The position numbers and the translations under genes were made by a program. From Demequina sp. TMPB413 (lineage in GTDB: Bacteria; Actinomycetota; Actinomycetes; Actinomycetales; Demequinaceae), in assembly GCF_020447105.2 (NCBI RefSeq), contig NZ_CP096184.1, forward strand, positions 1,922,001 through 1,986,000: a stretch of DNA of 64,000 nucleotides. The letters run 5' to 3'. The notes beneath the pieces are model-generated. The model ran no database searches. It was given only the letters and a program-made list of their open reading frames with translations, and was not told where the DNA came from. Below are positions 35,443 through 44,566 of this stretch, one piece after another; position 1 is the stretch's first letter, and every line of letters starts with the position of its first letter.

Positions 35443-37122
35443 ATGCGTATCGTCATCGTGGGCGGAGTGGCCGGCGGCATGTCGGCCGCCGCCCGAGCCC
35501 GCCGCCTCGACGAATCTGCCGAGATCATCGTGTTCGAAAAGGGTCCGTACGTGTCCTTCGCGAACTGCGGCTTGCCCTATCACGTCGGCGGAGAGATCAC
35601 CGCGAAGGAGTCGTTGCTCCTGCACACTCCCGACACCCTCGCAGCCTCGCTCGGCCTCGACGTCCGCGTCGGTACCGAGGTGGTTGGCATCGATCGCACC
35701 GCGCAAACCGTCACCGTTGTCGGCCCGAACGGCGAGGAGCGGGTCGCGTACGACGCCCTCGTCCTCTCCCCGGGCGCCAACGCCTTCATGCCGCCGATTC
35801 CCGGCGTCGATCTGCCAGAGGTCACCCACCTGCGCACCGTCGACGACGCGATCGCCCTGGCAGACAGGGTCACGGACGCGAAGACCGCTGTCGTCCTCGG
35901 CGCCGGCTTCATCGGGCTCGAGACGGCGGAAGCGCTCCGCGAGCGCGGCCTTGAGGTCGCCCTCGTCGAACTGGCGCCACAGGTGTTGCCCCCGCTATCG
36001 CCCGAGCTCGCGCGCCTCGTGGAACTCGAACTCACCGCCAACGGCGTGGACGTCATCACCGGTGCCGGCGCATCGGCGATCGAGCCCGCGGAGCGCGGCG
36101 TCACCGTCACCCTGACCAATGGTGCCGCAGCCACCGTGGACCTTGTGGTGGTCTCGGTGGGCGTGCGCCCCAACTCGCGGCTTGCCTCCGAGGCGGGACT
36201 CGAGGTCGACGAGCGCGGCGCGATCATCGTCGACGCACAGCAACGCACCGCGGACCCTCACATTTGGGCCGTGGGCGACGCCATCGCGGTGCGCCACGGC
36301 GTCACCGGTGTTATCGGACCCGTGCCGCTCGCAGGCCCCGCGAACCGCCAGGGACGACGCGCGGCCGAGTCCATCTACGGTGTCGCCACGGATGCGCAGC
36401 CAGTGCTTGGCACGGCCGTGGTGCGCGTCTTCGGCTTGACGGCGTCCGTCACCGGCGCAAGCCCTCGCATGCTTGACCAGGCGGGCATGGACTACGTGGT
36501 GCACCACACGCACCACCTCAACCACGCTGGCTACTACCCGGGCGCGCAACAACTGCACCTGATGGCGACATTCGCTCCCGACGGCACTCTGCTGGGCGCA
36601 CAGGGCGTTGGCCGCGACGGCGTGGACAAGCGCATCGACGTGCTTGCGACGGCGCTGCGCGCCGGATTCGGCGCCGACGACCTGGCCGAGTTGGAACTTG
36701 CCTACGCCCCGCCCTTCGGTTCCGCCAAGGACCCCGTCAACATGCTGGGCTTCATGATGCAGAACTACGTGGCCGGCAACCTGAAGTTGTGGCACGCCGA
36801 GGACGTCGAGTGGGCGCGCGAGAATGCGCTCATCATCGACGTGCGCTCGGCGGGCGAGGTCGAGAGGGGCCACCTCCCGGAGGCGATTCACATCCCGCAC
36901 GACGAGATCAGGGAGAACCTTGACCTCATCCGCGAGCGTGCGGCGGGGCGCCCCGTCCGGGTGCACTGCGAGTCCGGTTTCCGCTCGTACCTTGCTCACC
37001 GGGTGCTCGCTCAGTCGGGATTTGACTCAGCAAACTTCGACGGTGGCATGCTGACGATGCGCACATCGCTGCCGGATCTGGAGCTGGAGAACGGACCGAT
37101 CGCACCGCTCGTTCCTGCATAA
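35443..37122 (+). CDS. CoA-disulfide/persulfide reductase fused to a rhodanese domain
   Basis: Protein of 559 residues. The FAD site GGVAGGMSAAARARR is at residues 7-21, and the single redox-active cysteine Cys42 is in SFANCGLPYH, as in CoA-disulfide reductases. The NAD(P)H site GAGFIGLETAEALRERG is near 153, the FAD-binding WAVGDA near 277, and a dimerisation domain spans 325-440. A C-terminal rhodanese domain (about 455-545) has catalytic Cys509 in VHCESGFRS. Such CoADR-RHD fusions reduce CoA persulfides or polysulfides and are part of sulfide detoxification. The operator upstream and the CstR-like gene fit that role. Confidence 0.85.
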   Translation: MRIVIVGGVAGGMSAAARARRLDESAEIIVFEKGPYVSFANCGLPYHVGGEITAKESLLLHTPDTLAASLGLDVRVGTEVVGIDRTAQTVTVVGPNGEERVAYDALVLSPGANAFMPPIPGVDLPEVTHLRTVDDAIALADRVTDAKTAVVLGAGFIGLETAEALRERGLEVALVELAPQVLPPLSPELARLVELELTANGVDVITGAGASAIEPAERGVTVTLTNGAAATVDLVVVSVGVRPNSRLASEAGLEVDERGAIIVDAQQRTADPHIWAVGDAIAVRHGVTGVIGPVPLAGPANRQGRRAAESIYGVATDAQPVLGTAVVRVFGLTASVTGASPRMLDQAGMDYVVHHTHHLNHAGYYPGAQQLHLMATFAPDGTLLGAQGVGRDGVDKRIDVLATALRAGFGADDLAELELAYAPPFGSAKDPVNMLGFMMQNYVAGNLKLWHAEDVEWARENALIIDVRSAGEVERGHLPEAIHIPHDEIRENLDLIRERAAGRPVRVHCESGFRSYLAHRVLAQSGFDSANFDGGMLTMRTSLPDLELENGPIAPLVPA

Positions 37123-37249
37123 GACGTGGCGGCCAATGGCCGCCGCGAACCGAGATCGTGGGGATATCCACCGGCCGAGGGGGCACTGCCCTCCCGGCCG
37201 GTGTCGCATTCGCTTCAAGAACGGACAAGCCCCCGCGCGCCCGTCCGCC

Positions 37250-37346
37250 CGACAGTACGAACCGTTGCGCCATGCGCCGCGCCGGCGGAACGCCGTGTTC
37301 AGGCCCCCAGCCCGGCGTGTCGGGCCGAGATCGGTTCGCAGTGTCT
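37250..37346. repeat. Intergenic palindromic element, type B copy 2 (97 bp)
   Basis: The left arm CGACAGTACGAACCG (37250-37264) and right arm CGGTTCGCAGTGTCT (37332-37346) bound 97 bp that contain an inner CGCCGTGT.../CGGCGTGTCGG dyad. It lies in the 294-bp convergent gap between the CoA-disulfide-reductase gene and nadB, which has no other feature. Confidence 0.8.
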
Positions 37347-37416
37347 GGGGGTGTACCGCGAGGGTGCGCCAGGGTGCCCGCTTCGTCACGCCAAATGGCT
37401 CGATTCGTACCGGCCG

Positions 37417-39108
37417 CTATGTGAGCTCGATCGGGGCCCTCATGAACTCGAGTGCACCATCGGGGTTGAGGGTCGCCGCAAGCCGCACGCGCCACGCCTC
37501 CGAGGTGTCGGGAAAGTCGGTGCGCTGGTGGCCTCCACGGCTCTCTTCGCGCTCGAGCGCCGCCTCCGAAATGACGGACGCAGCGCCCAGCACGTTCGAC
37601 GTCTCCCACTCGGCGACCTGCGGCATCACCGTGGTGCCGTTGGTGGTGTGGAACTTGGCTCGCGTCGCCGCCAAGGTATCGACCGCCCGCCGCAGGCCGT
37701 CGGCGTCGCGAAGCGGCCCGGCTCCCCGGTGCGCAACCGACTGGATCCGCCCGCGCATCGTCGCAGGGACGAGCGAGGTGGGTCCTGGTCGCTCGACGGG
37801 CTCACCCTGCGCGAGCGTGCCGTCGGCGACCAGCGCGGCGGCGTCGGCCGCAGCCCTCGTCGCGAAGACCAGGCCCTCGAGCAGCGAGTTTGACGCGAGT
37901 CGGTTCGCGCCGTGCACGCCGGAGCACGCCGCCTCTCCCACCGCGTAGAGGCCCCGAATGGTCGACCGTCCGTTGAGTTCCGTGAGAATCCCACCCGAGT
38001 GGAAGTGGTGAGCTGGTGCCACGGGAATCAGGTCCGTGGCCATGTCGATGTTGCGTTCCTCGAGGCGCTCCCAGATGGTGGGGAAACGCTCGCGCAGGAA
38101 GGTCTCGCCCAGGTGCCTGCAGTCCAGGAACACATTGTCGGAGCCTTCTTCCTCCATCATGCGCACGATGTTGCGCGACACGACGTCGCGAGGCGCGAGT
38201 TCCGCCAAGTCGTGACGCCCCACCATGAATCGCTCGCCAGCGGCGTTCAGCAGGTGCGCCCCCTCCCCCCGTACGGCTTCAGAGATGAGGGGTTGCTGGT
38301 CGCGGGCCGAGGCGCCTTGCCACAGGACGGTCGGGTGGAACTGGACAAACTCCATGTCGGCGACAGCCGCTCCCGCACGCAGGCCGGCGGCCACCCCGTC
38401 CCCCGTCGCCGACGCTGGGTTGGTCGAGGATCGATACACCTGGCCGATGCCTCCGGTGGCTATCACCACTGACTTCGCCAATGCTGCGCCGATGCCGTCG
38501 CGCGTTCCCTCGCCGATGACGTGCAGTGTCACCCCGCAGATCGAACCAGCGTGACCGTCAGCATCGGGAGCGCACGTCAGCAGGTCGACCACCATGGCGT
38601 TCTCGATGACCTCGATGCGAGGGTCGGCCTTGACCGCGTCGAGCCGAGCCACGAGCGCGCGGGAGATCTCTGCGCCGGTGGCATCGCCGCCGGCGTGGGC
38701 GATCCGATCGCGGTGATGACCGCCCTCGCGAGTGAGGGTCATGCCACCGGTGGGCCCAGTGTCGAACTGGGCCCCACGTTCCACGAGCTTGCGCACGCGA
38801 TCAGGGCCCTCCGTCACGAGGGCGCGGACGGCGGCCTCCGAGCACAGCCCTGCACCCGCCTCAAGGGTGTCGACAAGGTGTTCTTCGGGAGTGTCCTCCG
38901 GGTCCATGGCCGCAGCGATTCCGCCCTGCGCCCACACCGTGTTGCCCGAACTGAGCGGCCCCTTGGTCACGATCAGGACGCGATCAACCTTGCGACGCAG
39001 TTCGAGCGCAGTCGTGAGCCCAGCAATGCCAGAGCCGACCACGATGACATCGGCCGTGGCCGTCCAGCCGGGTGTGGGGGCGGACAGCTTCTGAACGTAG
39101 CGCGTCAT
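37417..39108 (-). CDS. nadB: L-aspartate oxidase
   Basis: Protein of 563 residues making iminoaspartate, the first step of NAD synthesis. The FAD dinucleotide site is VIVVGSGIAGLTTALELRR near residue 23. SSGNTVWAQGGIAAAM is the conserved flavin/substrate loop, and HHFHSGGI and the Arg in GANRLASNSLLEGLVFA are active-site blocks. The succinate-dehydrogenase-like C-terminal helical domain is intact. ATG 39108 is used; a GTG six bases upstream is possible. nadA is not in the window and nadC lies 8 kb away across an accessory block. Confidence 0.93.
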   Translation of the reverse strand: MTRYVQKLSAPTPGWTATADVIVVGSGIAGLTTALELRRKVDRVLIVTKGPLSSGNTVWAQGGIAAAMDPEDTPEEHLVDTLEAGAGLCSEAAVRALVTEGPDRVRKLVERGAQFDTGPTGGMTLTREGGHHRDRIAHAGGDATGAEISRALVARLDAVKADPRIEVIENAMVVDLLTCAPDADGHAGSICGVTLHVIGEGTRDGIGAALAKSVVIATGGIGQVYRSSTNPASATGDGVAAGLRAGAAVADMEFVQFHPTVLWQGASARDQQPLISEAVRGEGAHLLNAAGERFMVGRHDLAELAPRDVVSRNIVRMMEEEGSDNVFLDCRHLGETFLRERFPTIWERLEERNIDMATDLIPVAPAHHFHSGGILTELNGRSTIRGLYAVGEAACSGVHGANRLASNSLLEGLVFATRAAADAAALVADGTLAQGEPVERPGPTSLVPATMRGRIQSVAHRGAGPLRDADGLRRAVDTLAATRAKFHTTNGTTVMPQVAEWETSNVLGAASVISEAALEREESRGGHQRTDFPDTSEAWRVRLAATLNPDGALEFMRAPIELT

Positions 39109-39214
39109 GGCCACAGCCTAAGCCCGTCGAGCGCTCCGGCTGCCGTGACCGGCTGGAGGCCCGTAGGGGACCGGGTGTCCCGCCCGACCCCCTACGTCGC
39201 CTCGAAGGTGACGG

Positions 39215-42200
39215 CTAGCGCCACCATCCTCCAGACCCGAAGCTGTGGTGCTTCATGGGCGAATACCAGGGCTTGAACCATCCGAAACCGTGGCCGCTCC
39301 AGCCACCGCCATGACCCCAACCGTGGCCCCAGCCACCCCAGCCGCCGCCGTGGCCCCAACCTCCGTCGTGCGGCCAGCAGGCCTTGCCAGGGAACCAGCC
39401 CCACTTGCAGGGCGGCGGGCACGGCTTGCCGGGACCGCAGGTTGGCGGTTCGACCTCCGCCGCGACCAGTTCCCCGACGCCCCAGTGCGCCGTCGACTGA
39501 TACCCGAGCCCCGTGGGGTCGGCCCAGTTGCGGATGGAGGTGCGCTCCCCGTCCGTCGCATCGTTGACCTGGAAGTCCAGGCCGTGGAACGTGCCCTCGC
39601 CTCCGTACTCGAGGAGGCTGATCGCCGCTTCGACCACGTAGCCGCCCTCCACGAGAGCCGTGGCCGATTCAAGCCTTGACGCCTGGATCGCCTCGTCTCC
39701 CGTGCCGAACGAGACGACGTTCTCCGCGTTGATGCGGATCTGCGTGTCGTCAGGACGATACGAGCCTGCCTTGGCGTTGCCAGCGTCGACAAAGATCTCC
39801 ACGGAGTCTTGAGTCCACGGGTCGGAGCCGGTGAGGTCCACAGTGGGATCCGCCACCTCTGCCAACACGTAGAGCGTGTCGTCCTTCCACAGAGTGCGAA
39901 CCGTCGCAATCGCGCCGTCCGTGCCACTGACCTGCTTGTCGGTGGTCACGGCGTTGGCGTCCTCCCAGACGTCGTCGATCGAGGCGTCGATGGCGGGTGC
40001 CTCCGTCGCTTCCTCAACCTCGACAAAGGAGAGCTCCTCGATCAACGTGAGGGTGCCAAGGACGCCTTCCGTGTTCCACCCCGATGAAGCGCCTTCGGAG
40101 AGCACCGCGACGTCAAAGGACAGCGTGTCCCCTTGCGCCGCATCGGCGAGCGGCAGGTGAGCAACCACGACGTAGCCGTCTTCAGTCTCCTCGGCCTCGG
40201 CCGCCACGTCCCCGCTACCGTCGCGATTGACCGTGTAGACCGCCTCGCCCACCTGGAACTGGACGGCGTCACCCGCCGACGCCGTGGCGTCGTCCGTCTC
40301 GACGTAGACGGTGAGGTGGTCGCTTGCCCAACGCGTCTGGAAGGAGCCTCCTTCGAATTCGATCAAGGGCAGGCGCTCCCACACGGGCGAGCCGACGGCG
40401 TCGCCATCGAGCGGAACGTCCCCAGCGAAGACGTTCGCCGAGCGCAACGGAGCCGGCAAGTCCCCATCGACGATGCCGTAGTAGGCAGGCTTTGCCTGGA
40501 GATCGTCGTCGAAGACGAGCGGGCCACCGTTGTCGTCGCGCCAGCTGCGGGCGTCGTACAGGCCCCACACGGTGACGGAATACAGATCATCGGCATGCGC
40601 CCTGAAGATGTCGAAGGCCTGCTTGTAGTAGTAACCCTGGTCTATGAACTTGGCCTCCGACTCGGGTGTGCCGGTGGGCACGTCGAACTCGGTGACAGCC
40701 TGGATGACTGGCAGGTCTTCGAAGTCCGTCAGCGCGGCCTCGACGTTCTCCACGGGGTACGCGAGGTTGAGGTGGAACTGGTGACCCACGCCGTCCACAG
40801 GGGCGCCGCGGTCCAGGAGCCTCTCAACGAGGTCGTGGTAGCGCGCTCGCTTTCCTGCCTGCTCGGTGTTGTAGTCGTTGATGAAGAGCGTCACCGGGCG
40901 GTCGGCAGCAGCGTCGGCGTAGACGTCGTTGAACGCCTCATCCGCGTAAGCGAATGCGTCGTCAATGAACTGCTCGCCAAGGATGGCGTACCAATCCGAG
41001 CGCCGCAGTCCGTCGGCGTACTCGCCCGAGTCGGAGATGACCTCATTGACCACGTCGAAGGCGATCAGCGGGTTCGTCTCCGAACCGAACAGCCCGTACT
41101 CGTCGCTCAAGTACTGCGCGACATTGAAGATGTGGTCGCGCATCCGCTGGCGCAACAACTCCTGGTCGGCAGGGTCCGAGGTGAGCGGCGTGCCGTCCTC
41201 GTGCTGGAAGAAGAACTCCGGCGTCTGGCTGTGCCACACGAGCACGTGTCCGTAAACGGTGAGGTCGTTCGCTCGAGCGAAGTCCATGACGGCGTTGATC
41301 TCGCCAGCATTGGGCGCCCAGTTGCCCTCATCGTCGTACCAGGCCTCTGGCTTCATGTAGTTCTCCGGCGTGACCTGGCCGAAGTGGCGCTGCACGAGTT
41401 CGGCCGCCGCGCCGGTGGTCTCCCTGCTGTCGATCGCGACCCCTATCGGGAACGGGACGTTGTCCTTGATCGGCGGCAAGTCCTCGATGACCACGGGGTC
41501 TGGCACCTGCAGGGTGATGTCGTCGAAGTACAGGTCCGACGTGTTGGTGCCCGAGTACGCGGTTTCGAAGTACAGCAGCGCCGTGTCAAAAGCCGCTGGC
41601 GTGAAGCGCGCGGTCACTTGCGTCCATCCAGAGTTGGTCACTCCGGTGAATTGCGCGAGGGTGTCGAAGGAGTCCGAACCGTCGGTGGTGCGCTGCATCG
41701 ATAGCCAGACGTCGTCCGTCGCCTGTCCTTCGCCAAAGCGGACCCACGCGGTCAACTCGACCGGCGCGCCTGGCGTGAGCAACTCGGTGACGTCGATTCC
41801 CATGCCGGAGCCTTGGCTCACGCGGTCCGTGACGGCCGCCGACTGGCTGCCGCCGTGCGCATAGGCGGTGCTGAGGGAGACGGTTGGCGCGCCCTCGCCG
41901 TTGTCACGCGCGCCCCAACCGCCCAGGTCGCTCTCGAAGTCATTGGCGAGGAGCACGGTGCCTGGCGCTGGCCCATCAGGGCCGCCCCCGTCGTCGCAAT
42001 TGTCGCCGTTGGCGGTCACCACAATGTCGTCGACGTAGTACGTGTAGTCCGCGATGCCCTCGATGTCATCGGTGCCGATGTAGACCTGGAGGTCCGCCGC
42101 AACTGCGTCGTCGGGCACGGTGTACGTGCCCGATACCGTCGCCCAACCGGAGGAGTCGACCGTCGTGTTGCCCACCCACGTGTACGCGGGCTTGACCACA

Positions 42201-42991
42201 AAGCGCACCCCAGCGGCCTCGGTCGCATCGGCGCCCAACTTCACGCGCATCGACAGGTGATACGTGGTTCCAGGCGTGAGGTACGCCGCCGGGCTCTGCA
42301 GGCCCTCGTAGTCGGCGGCGCGGCCAGCGATCTCAAGGACCTTCGTGTCGTCGTCGATCACCGCGAGAGCGGCGCCTCCCGACGCACTCCAGTCGCCCGT
42401 GGTGCCGTCCTCGAAGTCAATCGATGCGACGGGGACCACGTCGGGCACGCACTCGGGAGCGTCGGCCGTCTTGGTGACCACGATGTCGTCCAAGTAGTAC
42501 GTGAAATCGTCAAGGCCGGCAATGTCGTCGGTGCCGATGTACGCCTGCAGTTCACTCGCATTCGCGTCGGCGGGGACCACGATGCTGCCAGTCACCTGAG
42601 TCCAGCCAGCGCCATCGATCGTCGTGTTGCCGATCCACGTGTAGGCGGGCTTCATCACGAAGCGAATACCGGTGGACTCGGTGACCGCATCGTCGAGTTT
42701 CGCGCGCATGGTGAACTCGTACGTCGCGCCAGGCTCGAAGATGCCGGTGGCGGTTTGGATCCCTTCGTAGTCGGCGGCCCTGCCGGCCACTTCAAGCACC
42801 TTGGTGTCGTCGTCGACGACGGTGAGTTCCGCCTCCCCAGAGGCGCTCCAGTCGCCGAGGGTGCCGTCTTCAAAATCGACAGACGTGACCGTCTCCGGTA
42901 CGGCCGCCTGTGCGGCGGCGGGGATGACCACCGCTCCCACCAAGGCGATGAGGCCCGCGATCACCGCGGTGGAATGAAGCCTTCTTCTCAT
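39215..42991 (-). CDS. Secreted multidomain GH10 endo-1,4-beta-xylanase
   Basis: Protein of 1258 residues. Signal peptide 1-30. Three N-terminal CBM4/9/22-type beta-sandwich modules lie at about 33-173, 188-327 and 345-496, the first two nearly duplicate. The GH10 barrel (about 510-845) has acid/base Glu650 in DVVNE and nucleophile Glu768 in VTEFD. CBM9-like modules occupy about 850-985 and 990-1175. A four-Cys Pro-rich linker (Cys1185, 1191, 1195, 1205) leads to a 52-residue Gly/Trp/His-rich tail. It hydrolyses xylan outside the cell. There is no LPXTG or SLH anchor. GGGAGC precedes the ATG. Confidence 0.92.
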   Translation of the reverse strand: MRRRLHSTAVIAGLIALVGAVVIPAAAQAAVPETVTSVDFEDGTLGDWSASGEAELTVVDDDTKVLEVAGRAADYEGIQTATGIFEPGATYEFTMRAKLDDAVTESTGIRFVMKPAYTWIGNTTIDGAGWTQVTGSIVVPADANASELQAYIGTDDIAGLDDFTYYLDDIVVTKTADAPECVPDVVPVASIDFEDGTTGDWSASGGAALAVIDDDTKVLEIAGRAADYEGLQSPAAYLTPGTTYHLSMRVKLGADATEAAGVRFVVKPAYTWVGNTTVDSSGWATVSGTYTVPDDAVAADLQVYIGTDDIEGIADYTYYVDDIVVTANGDNCDDGGGPDGPAPGTVLLANDFESDLGGWGARDNGEGAPTVSLSTAYAHGGSQSAAVTDRVSQGSGMGIDVTELLTPGAPVELTAWVRFGEGQATDDVWLSMQRTTDGSDSFDTLAQFTGVTNSGWTQVTARFTPAAFDTALLYFETAYSGTNTSDLYFDDITLQVPDPVVIEDLPPIKDNVPFPIGVAIDSRETTGAAAELVQRHFGQVTPENYMKPEAWYDDEGNWAPNAGEINAVMDFARANDLTVYGHVLVWHSQTPEFFFQHEDGTPLTSDPADQELLRQRMRDHIFNVAQYLSDEYGLFGSETNPLIAFDVVNEVISDSGEYADGLRRSDWYAILGEQFIDDAFAYADEAFNDVYADAAADRPVTLFINDYNTEQAGKRARYHDLVERLLDRGAPVDGVGHQFHLNLAYPVENVEAALTDFEDLPVIQAVTEFDVPTGTPESEAKFIDQGYYYKQAFDIFRAHADDLYSVTVWGLYDARSWRDDNGGPLVFDDDLQAKPAYYGIVDGDLPAPLRSANVFAGDVPLDGDAVGSPVWERLPLIEFEGGSFQTRWASDHLTVYVETDDATASAGDAVQFQVGEAVYTVNRDGSGDVAAEAEETEDGYVVVAHLPLADAAQGDTLSFDVAVLSEGASSGWNTEGVLGTLTLIEELSFVEVEEATEAPAIDASIDDVWEDANAVTTDKQVSGTDGAIATVRTLWKDDTLYVLAEVADPTVDLTGSDPWTQDSVEIFVDAGNAKAGSYRPDDTQIRINAENVVSFGTGDEAIQASRLESATALVEGGYVVEAAISLLEYGGEGTFHGLDFQVNDATDGERTSIRNWADPTGLGYQSTAHWGVGELVAAEVEPPTCGPGKPCPPPCKWGWFPGKACWPHDGGWGHGGGWGGWGHGWGHGGGWSGHGFGWFKPWYSPMKHHSFGSGGWWR

Positions 42992-43085
42992 GAGTGTGCT
43001 CCCGTGTCAGCATCGTTGCGTGAACCGTGAGACGTCCTCAGCAGGGAGCCGCGCTAGCGACGCGGCAGGACCCCTTCGTCCCATG

Positions 43086-43099
43086 GAAAACGATATCGA
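43086..43099 (-). promoter_or_regulatory. Candidate xylanase operator motif (TCGATATCGTTTTC)
   Basis: Read on the minus strand, this AT-rich 14-mer with a CGATATCG core lies 95 bp before the GH10 gene. A 13-of-14 match, TCGATAACGTTTTC, lies at 63812-63825 inside the first codons of the second GH10 gene. The CG-centred form resembles LacI-family sites. Only two occurrences were noticed, so this is tentative. Confidence 0.35.
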
Positions 43100-43126
43100 A
43101 ACGGGCAAAAGCCGCAACTCGGCATG

Positions 43127-43149
43127 AAAAATGGCCCTGCCACCAGGGC
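43127..43149 (-). terminator. Terminator downstream of panD
   Basis: On the minus strand GCCCTG pairs with CAGGGC around a four-base loop and is followed by CCATTTTTC, with five T residues at 43127-43131. It starts 16 bp after the panD stop and separates the pan genes from the xylanase gene. Confidence 0.75.
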
Positions 43150-43164
43150 AGATGCAGTGGAGTC

Positions 43165-43668
43165 TTATGGCAGGTCGGGAGCGGGCGTCGTCGGCAGTTC
43201 GGCGGTCTTGTACGCCTTCCAGCCTCCCGAGCGGAAGTCGTGAATCGGCAGCCCGGACGGCTCCAGCCCTGAACCGGCAGGCACCCTGCCGGGCTCATCA
43301 CAGACATCCATGATGCGGTTGGCGGCGTCAACGAACACCACGTGCGGCTCGTACTGGTGAGCCTCCTCATCGCCGATCAGCCCGTAAGCGATGATGATCA
43401 CCACGTCGCCCTCGTGCACCAAGTGCGCGGCCGCGCCATTGATGCAGATGACTCCCGAATCGGGTTCGCCAGGGATCGCGTATGTGGTCAGTCGCGAGCC
43501 GTTCGTGACGTCAACAACGTCGACCTGTTGGCCTGGGAGCAGATCAGCGGCCTCCATGAGCGTGGCATCGATCGTGATGGAGCCCACGTAATGCAGATCG
43601 GCTTGGGTGATCGTGGCCCGATGAAGCTTGGAGATCATCATCGGCCGCTGAAGTGTCTTGAAGGTCAT
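43165..43668 (-). CDS. panD: Aspartate 1-decarboxylase
   Basis: Makes beta-alanine for pantothenate. The 167-residue proenzyme is self-cleaved at Gly29-Ser30 (YVGSITID) to create the pyruvoyl group on Ser30. SKLHRATIT, NGSRLTTYAI and NGAAAHLVHEGDVVII are the conserved active-site blocks. The protein is longer than the usual 125-140 residues because of a C-terminal extension after VVFVDAANRIMDV, ending in a Pro/Thr-rich tail. GAGAGG precedes the ATG. It lies 18 bp downstream of panC. Confidence 0.92.
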   Translation of the reverse strand: MTFKTLQRPMMISKLHRATITQADLHYVGSITIDATLMEAADLLPGQQVDVVDVTNGSRLTTYAIPGEPDSGVICINGAAAHLVHEGDVVIIIAYGLIGDEEAHQYEPHVVFVDAANRIMDVCDEPGRVPAGSGLEPSGLPIHDFRSGGWKAYKTAELPTTPAPDLP

Positions 43669-43686
43669 GCCGTGCCTCTCAGGGGT

Positions 43687-44565
43687 CTACGCCTCGGCCG
43701 CACCCTCGCGGGGGCCAACGCGTGTCATCACGTTGTCGATGAGTCGCGTCTCGCCCACGTGGGCGGCGACGGCGATCACCACCTCTCCACGGTAGTCGCC
43801 CTCGACCACTCGCGCGGACGCCGGGTCCATGGCGGCAACATAGTCAGGGACGACGTCAGGCACCTCCGCGAGGGCCGCTCGCGCCACCGTGAGCGCAAGC
43901 GACAGCGGTCCGCCCTCCTGAATGACCTGTTCGGCCTCTCCGAGCGCGCGCGACAACACGAGGGCGTCGGCCCGCTCGGACTCCGACAAGCGCGCGTTAC
44001 GGCTCGACAAGGCCAGCCCGTCCGCGTCACGCACTGTGGGCACCACCTCGATCTCCACCGGCACGTTGAGATCACGACACATCGTCCGAATCGCGATCAC
44101 CTGTTGCGCATCCTTCTGCCCGAAGTACGCGACATCGGGTCGTGTGAGGTGCATGAGCTTCAGCACGACGGTGAGCACCCCGTCGAAGTGCCCCGGCCGA
44201 TGGCTCCCCTCGAGGACGTCGTTGATCTCGCCCGCCGACACCGTCACCACGGGCCTGCCGCCAGGGTAGACATCCTCGACGGAAGGGGCATACAGCACGT
44301 CAACGCCGAGCGGCTCGAGCAAGGCCGCGTCGGCGTCCAGGTCCCGCGGGTAGCGTTCAAGGTCGCTCGCGTCGTTGAACTGGAGCGGATTGACGAACAC
44401 GGTCACCACGACGTGCTCGGCGGCCTCGCGTGCGGCACGCACCAGCGCGAGGTGCCCCTCGTGCAAGGCCCCCATCGTCATGACGACGGCCCGACGGCCG
44501 CGCTCGTCATCGTCGGCGCGAGGGGCAAGTGGGGCAAGATCGGCGGCGGTGTGAACGATACGCAT
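43687..44565 (-). CDS. panC: Pantoate-beta-alanine ligase (pantothenate synthetase)
   Basis: Protein of 292 residues joining pantoate and beta-alanine with ATP. MTMGALHEGHLALVRAA carries the HIGH-like nucleotide motif, VFVNPLQF binds pantoate, and DVAYFGQKDAQQ and the KMSKS-equivalent LALSSRNARLS are intact. It uses the beta-alanine from PanD, encoded next to it. One base separates it from the DUF2520 gene upstream. Confidence 0.94.
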   Translation of the reverse strand: MRIVHTAADLAPLAPRADDDERGRRAVVMTMGALHEGHLALVRAAREAAEHVVVTVFVNPLQFNDASDLERYPRDLDADAALLEPLGVDVLYAPSVEDVYPGGRPVVTVSAGEINDVLEGSHRPGHFDGVLTVVLKLMHLTRPDVAYFGQKDAQQVIAIRTMCRDLNVPVEIEVVPTVRDADGLALSSRNARLSESERADALVLSRALGEAEQVIQEGGPLSLALTVARAALAEVPDVVPDYVAAMDPASARVVEGDYRGEVVIAVAAHVGETRLIDNVMTRVGPREGAAEA

Positions 44566-44566
44566 G

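Noticed and set aside
40133..43030. Long plus-strand frames opposite the xylanase gene (523 and 405 residues)
   Set aside because: They mirror the repeated xylanase modules and have no recognisable domains or ribosome-binding sites.
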